64,000 bases of DNA, taken from assembly GCF_949987515.2 (NCBI RefSeq), contig NC_082692.2, positions 91,025,488 to 91,089,487 on the forward strand, read 5' to 3'. The stretch comes from Delphinus delphis (taxonomy: Eukaryota > Chordata > Mammalia > Artiodactyla > Delphinidae). This document shows positions 58,430-64,000 of this stretch, one piece after another; the first letter of the stretch is position 1, and every line of letters starts with the position of its first letter. The notes beneath the pieces were generated by a model, which did no database searches, was not told where the DNA came from, and saw only the letters and a list, made by a program, of their open reading frames with translations. The position numbers and the translations under genes were made by a program.

Positions 58430-58717
58430 GAATGATGTTTGCTGTGGGTTTGTCATATATGGCCTTTATTATGTTGAGATAGGTTCCCTCTATGCCCACC
58501 TTCTGGAGAGTTTTTATCATAAATGGGTTGAATTTTGTCAAAAGCTTTCTCTGCATCTATTGAGATGATCACATGGTTTTTCTTTTTCAATTTGTTAATA
58601 TGGCGTATCACACTGATTGATTTGCATGTATTGAAGAATCCTTGCATCCCTGGGATAAATCCCACTTGATCATGGTGTATGTTCCTTTTAACGTGTTGTT
58701 GGATTCTGTTTGCTAGT

Positions 58718-58930
58718 TTTTTTGTGTGTTTTTTTTTTGTGGTACACGGGCCTCTTACTATTGTGGCCTCTCCCATTGTGGACCACAGGCTCCGGACGCG
58801 CAGGCTCAGCGGCCATGGCTCACGGGCCCAGCCGCTCCGCAGCATGTGGGATCGTCCCGGACCGGGGCACAAACCCATCTCCCCTGCATCGGCAGGCGGA
58901 CTCTCAACCACTGTGCCACCTGGGAAGCCC
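58718..58930 (-). mobile_element. CHR-2-type SINE inside the L1, antisense
   Basis: A T-rich tail, GTGGCCTCTCCCATTGTGG, GGCCATGGCTCACGGGCCCA, and an end CCACCTGGGAAGCCC. A perfect 12 bp TSD, CTGTTTGCTAGT, lies at 58706-58717 and 58931-58942. It sits 289 bp from the opposite-oriented CHR-2 at 58212. Confidence 0.95.
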
Positions 58931-60629
58931 CTGTTTGCTAGTATTTTGTTGAGGATTTTTGCATCTATATTCATGAGTGATATTGGTCTGTAATTTTCTT
59001 TTGTTGTAGTATCTTTGTCTGGTTTTGGTATCAGGGTGATGGTGGCCTCATAGAATGAGTTTGGGAGTGTTCCTTCCTCTGCAATTTTTTTTCAAGAGTT
59101 TGAGAAGGATGGGTGTCAGCTCTTCTCTAAATGTTTGGTAGAGTTCACCTGTGAAGCCATCTGGTCCTGGGCTTTTGTTTGTTGGAAGATTTTTAATCAC
59201 AGTTTCAATTCCATTACTTGTGATTGGTCTGTTTATATTTTCTATTTCTTCCTGGTTCAGTCTTGGAAGGTTATACCTTTCTAAGAATTTGTCCATTTCT
59301 TCCAGGTCATCCATTTTTTTGGCATAGAGTTGCTTGTAGTAGTCCCTTAGGATGCTTTGTATTTCTGCAGTGTCTGTTGTAACTTCTACTTTTTCATTTC
59401 TAATTTTATTGATTTGAGTCCTCTCCCTCTTTTTCTTGATGAGTCTGGCTGATGGTTTATCAATGTTGTTTATCTTCCAAAGAATCAGCTTTTAGTTTTA
59501 TTGATGTTTGCTATTGTTTTCTTTGTTTCTATTTCATTTATTTCTGCTCTGATCTTTATGATTTCTTTCCTTCTACTAACTTTGGGTTTTGTTTGTTCTT
59601 CTTTCTCTAGTTCTTTTATGTGTAAGGTTAGATTGTTTATTTGAGATGTTTGTTGTTTCTTGATATAGGATTGTATTGCTATAAACTTCCCCTTAGAACT
59701 GCTTTTGCTGCCTCCCATAGGTTTTGGCTTGTCGTGTTTTCATTATCATTTGTCTCTAGGTATTTTTTGGTTTCCTCTTTGATTTCTTCAGTGATCTCTT
59801 GGTTATTTAGTAACGTATTATTTAGCCTCCATGTGTTTGTGTTTTTTACATTTTTTCCCCTGTAATTGATTTCTAATCTCATAGCATTGTGCTCAGAAAA
59901 GAAGCTTGATATGATTTCAATTTTCTAAAATTTACTGAGGCTTGATTTGTGACCCAAGATATGATCTATCCTGGAGAATGTTCCGTGCGCACTTGAGAAG
60001 AAATTGTAGTCTGTTTTTGGATGGAATGTCCTATATATATCAACTAGATCTATCTGGTCTATTGTGTCCTTTAAAGCTTGTGTTTCCTTATTAATTTTCT
60101 GTTTGGATGATCTGTGCATTGGTGTAAGTGAGGTGTTAAAGTCCCCCACTATTATTGTGTTACAGTGGATTTCCTCTTTTATAGCTGTTAGCAGTTGCTT
60201 TATGTATTGAGGTGCTCCTATGTTGGGTGCATATATATTTATAATTGTTATATCTTCTTCGTAGATTGATCCCTTGATCATTATGTAGTGTCCTTCCTTG
60301 TCCCTTGTAACATTCTTTATTTTAAAGTCTATTTTATCTGATATGAGTATTGTTACTCCAGCTTTCTTTTGATTTCCATTTGCATGGAATATCTTTTTCT
60401 ATCCCGTCACTTTCAGTCTGTATGTGTCCCTAGGTCTGAAGTGGGTCTCTTGTAGGCAGCATACATATGGGTCCTGTTTTTGTATCCATTCAGCGAGCCT
60501 GTGTCTTTTGGTTGGAGCATTCAATCCATCCATGTTTAAGGTAGTTATCGATATGTATTTCCTGTGACCATTTTCTTAATTGTTTTGGGTTTGATTTTGT
60601 AGGTCCTTTTCTTCTTTTGTGTTTCCCAC

Positions 60630-61535
60630 TTAGAGAAGTTCCTTTAGCATTTGTTGTAGAGCTGGTTTGGTGGTGCTGAACTCTCTCAGCTTTTGCTTGT
60701 CTGTAAAGCTTTTGATTTCTCCATCGAATCTGAATGAGATCCTTGCTGGGTAGAGTAATCTTGGTTGTAGGTTCTTCCCTTTCATCACTTTAAATATGTC
60801 ATGCCACTCCCTTCTGGCTTGTAGTGTTTCTGCTGAGAAATCCACTGTTAACCTTCCGGGAGTTCCCTTTTATGTTTTTTGTCCTTTTTCCCTTGCTGCT
60901 TTCAGTAATTTTTCTTTGTCTTTAATTTTTGCCTATTTGATTACTATGTGTCTTGACGTGTTTCTCCTTGGGTTTATCCTGTATGGGACTCTCTGTGCTT
61001 CCTGGACTTGGGTGGCTATTTCCTTTCCCATGTTAGGGAAGTTTTCAACTACAGTCTCTTCATATGTTTTCTCAGGTCCTTTCTCTCTCTCTTCTCCTTC
61101 TGGGACCCCTATAATGCGAATGTTGTTGCATTTTATGTTGTCCCAGAGGTCTCTTAGGCTGTCTTCATTTCTTTTCATTCTTTTTTCTTTATTGTCTTCC
61201 ACAGCAGTGAATTCTACCATTCTGTCTTCCAGGTCACTTATCCGTTCTTCTGCCTCAGTTATTCTGCTATTGATTCCTTGTAGTGTAGTTTTCATTTCAT
61301 TTATTGTATTGTTCATCTCTGTTTGTTTGTTCTTTAATTCTTCTAGATCTTTGTTCAACATTTCTTGCATCTTCTCGATCTTTGCCTCCATTCTTTTTCT
61401 AAGGTCCTGGATCATCTTCACTATCATTATTCTGAATTCTTTTTCTGGAAGGCTGCCTATCTCCACTTCATTTAGTTGTTTTTCTGGGGTTTTATCTTGT
61501 TCCTTCATCTGGTACATAGCCCTCTGCCTTTTCAT
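60630..61535 (-). pseudogene. L1 ORF1 (RNA-binding chaperone) pseudogene
   Basis: ORF1p coats L1 RNA and has a coiled coil, an RRM and a C-terminal domain. The likely start is MKRQRAMYQ at 61535. A long heptad-rich region follows (MIQDLRKRMEAKIEKMQEML, then ISDLEDRMVEF). The RRM area (NNIRIIGVPEGEE) is intact up to HIVIK. Then an in-frame TAG appears near 60934, followed by more stops. The C-terminal domain resumes as FSAETLQARREWHDIF and ends at LQQMLKELL (60630). It cannot make a complete protein. Confidence 0.9.
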
Positions 61536-61670
61536 CTTGTCTGTCTTTCTGTGAATGTGGTTTTTGTTCCCCAGGCTGCAGGATTGTAGTTCTTCTTGCT
61601 TCTGCTGTCTGCCCTCTGGTGGATTGGGCTTGGAAAATACTAGTTTTTGATGAGGCAAATGAGTACTTTA

Positions 61671-62005
61671 TTTTTTTTTTATTTGCGTATAATTTCTTTA
61701 CAATGTTGTGTTGATTTCTGCTGTACAGTGAAGTGAATCAGGTATATGTATACATATATCCCCTTTCTCTTTGTCCTCCCTCCCACCCCACCCCCATCCC
61801 ACCCATCTAGGTGGTCACAGAGCACCAAGCTGAGCTCCCTGTGCTATATAGCAGGTTCCCAGTAGCTATCTATTTTACAGATGGTAGTGTACTTATGTGA
61901 AACCTAATCTCCCAGTTCGTCCCACCCTCCCCCTCCCCCCGTGTCCACATGTCTGTTCTCTACATCTACACCTTTATTCCTGCCCTGCAAATAGATTCAT
62001 CTGTA
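61671..62005 (-). mobile_element. Second L1 3' fragment, antisense, adjacent to the larger L1
   Basis: A poly(T) start, CAATGTTGTGTTGATTTCTG, CATCTAGGTGGTCACAGAGC, and an end at GCAAATAGATTCATCTGTA. A perfect 15 bp TSD, CAAATGAGTACTTTA, lies at 61656-61670 and 62006-62020. It landed only 7 bp from the 5' target duplication of the L1 at 55988-61631. Confidence 0.93.
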
Positions 62006-62020
62006 CAAATGAGTACTTTA

Positions 62021-63550
62021 AAAACTGAGATTTTGTAGTAGACGGGAGAGTGGGAAGGATGGGACCAGAAGAGCCCGGTGGCCTATGAAAAGAGGAAGGC
62101 AGAGATCTGTAGGCAGGAACTGTGAAGTCAAAGTATGATGTTTCCCCACCTGATTGTGGGGGGAATTCATTTGTTTCAAAGCAGAGTTCTTTCTGGTATT
62201 CAACTGTAGTCACTTTCTCCACAGAGGCCCTCTGATTCTTATATTATTCTTCCAGGTGAGGTGGGACAAAGAAATATGAGCTTTATCTGGTTAATTTGTT
62301 CACAGGGTTAATCCTGTTGCGTGGGTAAGGTCAGAAGATGTTTGAGAGAACATTTATTTCCCATTGCTTGGTTCTGAGTCCCATTAGCATTAGTGGGAAG
62401 TACACAAGTGTGCAAAGGGGCACCCAGACCACCAGGTCTCCAAGAAGGACATTAATATAAATGGAGAAATACAGTTTAGAAATCTGCCCCGTAAAGCACG
62501 GTAAAGGCAGAGAAAACCATTCTGAACTCTGTATGAACTGTGCCAGGTCCTGAATCTCACGTCAAAATACTTGAGTACTGTACCTTTAATGTAAATGTAG
62601 CAGTTTAGTCCAAAATAGATGGAGCACTGTGTTTTAATTCAATTTAGAGATCTACAAAGGGACTAATTTATCAGAGGAGTTGCACTCTAACCTTAAAATG
62701 TGCTGGTATTCGTTTTGATCTCCTCCCATGTCTCAGATTAAAACACTGTGAAGGTCAGACATGAGAACACATCTCCTCTAACCTTTTTACAATAATTCTG
62801 TCATTAACAACACTTTTAAAATCCAATTCTCTTTCCCCCGACCCCCACCCCAGTGTTTTAGAGAGAAGCTGAAGATACTGTCAAACACAGGGACAGTAAG
62901 TAGAGGCAGGGAAAGAGAGGACAAACCCACTACAGCACGTACAGTAGGTTTAAAATACATCTGTAGCAGGCAACCACAAAATGGAGAAATATCCAGATTA
63001 TGCATGAGCAGGCTTCCAAACTGCAGAATTCTGACAGGTGCCCAGGGGGCTCTTGATTATCATCCCATCATCTGAATTTCTAAATTGGACTGATTTAATT
63101 TTTGTAGCTAGTTAGCGTCTATTTGGAATTTTGGTTTGCTCTTTCATTTTAAGCAAGAAGAGTTCTCAAGTCAGACCCTTGGATCCTAACAGAAAGCATC
63201 ATATTTAACCTTTCATGGAAGAAGTGCTTTAGCGATTGTGAACGTTGTTAAGAACTATATGGTAAGCAGGCCACATTTCCGTGCAGTATTGTACTTACTA
63301 ATTCATTTTTATCTCTAGAGCAGAGTTAAAGGCATGCCATTTTGCATGACACAGTGTCTTTACTGTACAGGTTTCCTATAATGGATATTTCTAAGTAGCA
63401 GTCCTCAAGATGAGTGACTTCTCTTTGTCTGGGATATAGTTCATCAAGATAATTATGGTAATAGCAGCCCTAGGTCTTATTGATCACCTCCAGGGCTCAA
63501 AATGAAATGCAGGGCTATAAGCTGTGCTGTTATCTAGCTGAACTACATCC
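62021..63550. other. Intronic sequence, nothing recognised
   Basis: About 1.5 kb repeat-poor. No exon with contactin phase was found. Confidence 0.4.
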
Positions 63551-63554
63551 AAAG

Positions 63555-63775
63555 TGACCTTGAGTAACTCTGTGGCTGGTGGTTCCAGACCATGCTTTGA
63601 GAAACCGTATCCTACATCAAAGAACTTTGTACATGCCACCTTCTAAGTGGAAGTTCAGTGGATTCCCAATGCCTCACCCCTAACCTAACAAATCTGTATC
63701 TTTAGGGATGAGACCTGAAAACCCTACATTTTTAATAAACTCATCATACACACCAAAGTCTCAGAAGACTGCATT
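63555..63775 (+). mobile_element. MER5-like hAT remnant
   Basis: AACCCTACATTTTTAATAAA and AATCTGTATCTTTAGGGATG resemble the MER5 second half. Diverged. Confidence 0.4.
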
Positions 63776-63777
63776 TT

Positions 63778-64000
63778 CAGGGGTTGGAAAACTATGGCCC
63801 ACGGGCCAAATCCAGCTAGCCATCTATTTTTGTACAGCCCAGCAGCTAAGAATGGTTTCCACATGTTTAACTGGTTGAAAAGAAATCAAAAGAATAATAA
63901 TACTTTCAGATATGTAAAAATTTTATGAAGTTCTTATTTCAGTGTGCGTAAGTAAGATTTTAATGAAATGCAGCTGTGTCATTTGTTTACCTATTAATGA
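63778..64000 (+). mobile_element. hAT-type transposon, cut by the window end
   Basis: It starts CAGGGGTTGGAAAACTATGG, then GGCCAAATCCAGCTAGCC, TTTTGTACAGCCCAGCAGCT and AAGAATGGTTTCCACATGTT. It shares its layout with 7714-8055 (CAGTGCTTGACAAACTA ... GAGAATGGTTTTACATTTTC). Confidence 0.7.

Larger units (their letters stand above)
56200..60560 (-). pseudogene. L1 ORF2 (endonuclease/reverse transcriptase) pseudogene
   Basis: ORF2p normally has an N-terminal APE-type endonuclease, a reverse transcriptase and a C-terminal Cys-rich segment. Seen: the endonuclease area with IIVGDFNTSLTPMHRSSKQ near 60120-60160; the RT entry motif [17 protein letters not shown] near 59140-59200; [13 protein letters not shown] near 58570; and the C-terminal segment MECYSAIKRNEIGSF at 56383. 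Multiple stops and frameshifts (one near 60400) plus two SINE insertions break it. Gene-length DNA is present but not functional. Confidence 0.9.
55988..61631 (-). mobile_element. Nearly full-length L1 retrotransposon, antisense, dead
   Basis: Reading the minus strand: a short 5' UTR remnant (CAATCCACCAGAGGGCAGAC), ORF1, ORF2, and the 3' UTR with A-rich tail. TSDs of 17 bp with one mismatch flank it (GGAAAATGCTAGTTTTT at 55971-55987, GGAAAATACTAGTTTTT at 61632-61648). It is 5'-truncated shortly upstream of ORF1. Two CHR-2 SINEs (58212-58428 and 58718-58930) and a ~74 bp templated insertion lie inside it. Net length without the SINEs is about 5.2 kb. Antisense orientation relative to the host gene is the usual tolerated state for intronic L1. 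Confidence 0.93.

Noticed and set aside
60796..61554. Long + strand open frame of 252 codons
   Set aside because: It is the antisense shadow of L1 ORF1 on the minus strand. Its hydrophobic Ser/Leu/Phe composition is what the complement of a Lys/Glu-rich coiled coil gives.
1..64000. CRISPR arrays, operons, bacterial promoters or phage genes
   Set aside because: No regular short direct repeats with spacers and no dense coding. The splice sites, SINEs and LINEs show vertebrate nuclear DNA.

Overview
The window is mammalian nuclear DNA, most likely from a cetacean. It is AT-rich and packed with interspersed repeats, and no complete gene, CpG island, promoter or RNA gene is visible. Seven tRNA-derived SINEs of the CHR type (the Cetacea/Hippopotamus/Ruminant families) carry recognisable A and B boxes. 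Five of them are the CHR-2-like ~210 bp form typical of whales and dolphins. Several have intact poly(A) tails and 12-16 bp target-site duplications (TSDs). No BovB or Bov-tA ruminant repeats were noticed. Cetartiodactyl-type L1 3' ends occur five times. Ancient mammalian repeats (L2, MIR, MER5, MER20, Tigger, MaLR/ERVL LTRs) fill the background. The one coding element I can support is a 128-nt internal exon at 53490-53617 on the + strand. It encodes the C-terminal half of a contactin I-set Ig domain, and I assign it, from memory of the family, to CNTN5 (contactin-5/NB-2), Ig domain 5. Everything to its left (>53 kb) and right (>10 kb) reads as intron. This fits CNTN5, which is known for very large introns. 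Layout: 1-4.5 kb holds an unnamed old repeat, a CHR-1 SINE, and an L2 nested in another L2. 4.5-6.45 kb is an L1 inserted with a twin-priming inversion. 6.8-13.5 kb holds L2, hAT and MIR remnants. 15.6-20.5 kb holds a CHR-2, two Tigger-type transposons and a sense-strand G-quadruplex-prone purine tract. 26.4-28.3 kb is an old L1 mosaic interrupted by a Tigger element. 29-38 kb holds CHR-1, an MLT1-type LTR, L2, MER5 and hAT remnants. 39.6-41.75 kb carries a pair of ~172 bp inverted repeat arms that match no family I recognise. 44-47 kb holds two LTRs and two L1 3' ends. 49.5 kb has a CHR-2 nested in a MIR. 53.5 kb is the exon. 56-61.6 kb is an almost full-length but dead antisense L1, with two CHR-2 SINEs in opposite orientation inside it and a second L1 fragment next to its 5' end. 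I see no novel gene system. The most interesting signals are structural. They are the unexplained inverted repeat, the reverse-oriented CHR-2 copies bracketing the exon (possible circular RNA or RNA-editing architecture), a possible L1 3' transduction, and a templated insertion inside the L1. All family names come from sequence recall and none was checked by a database search.
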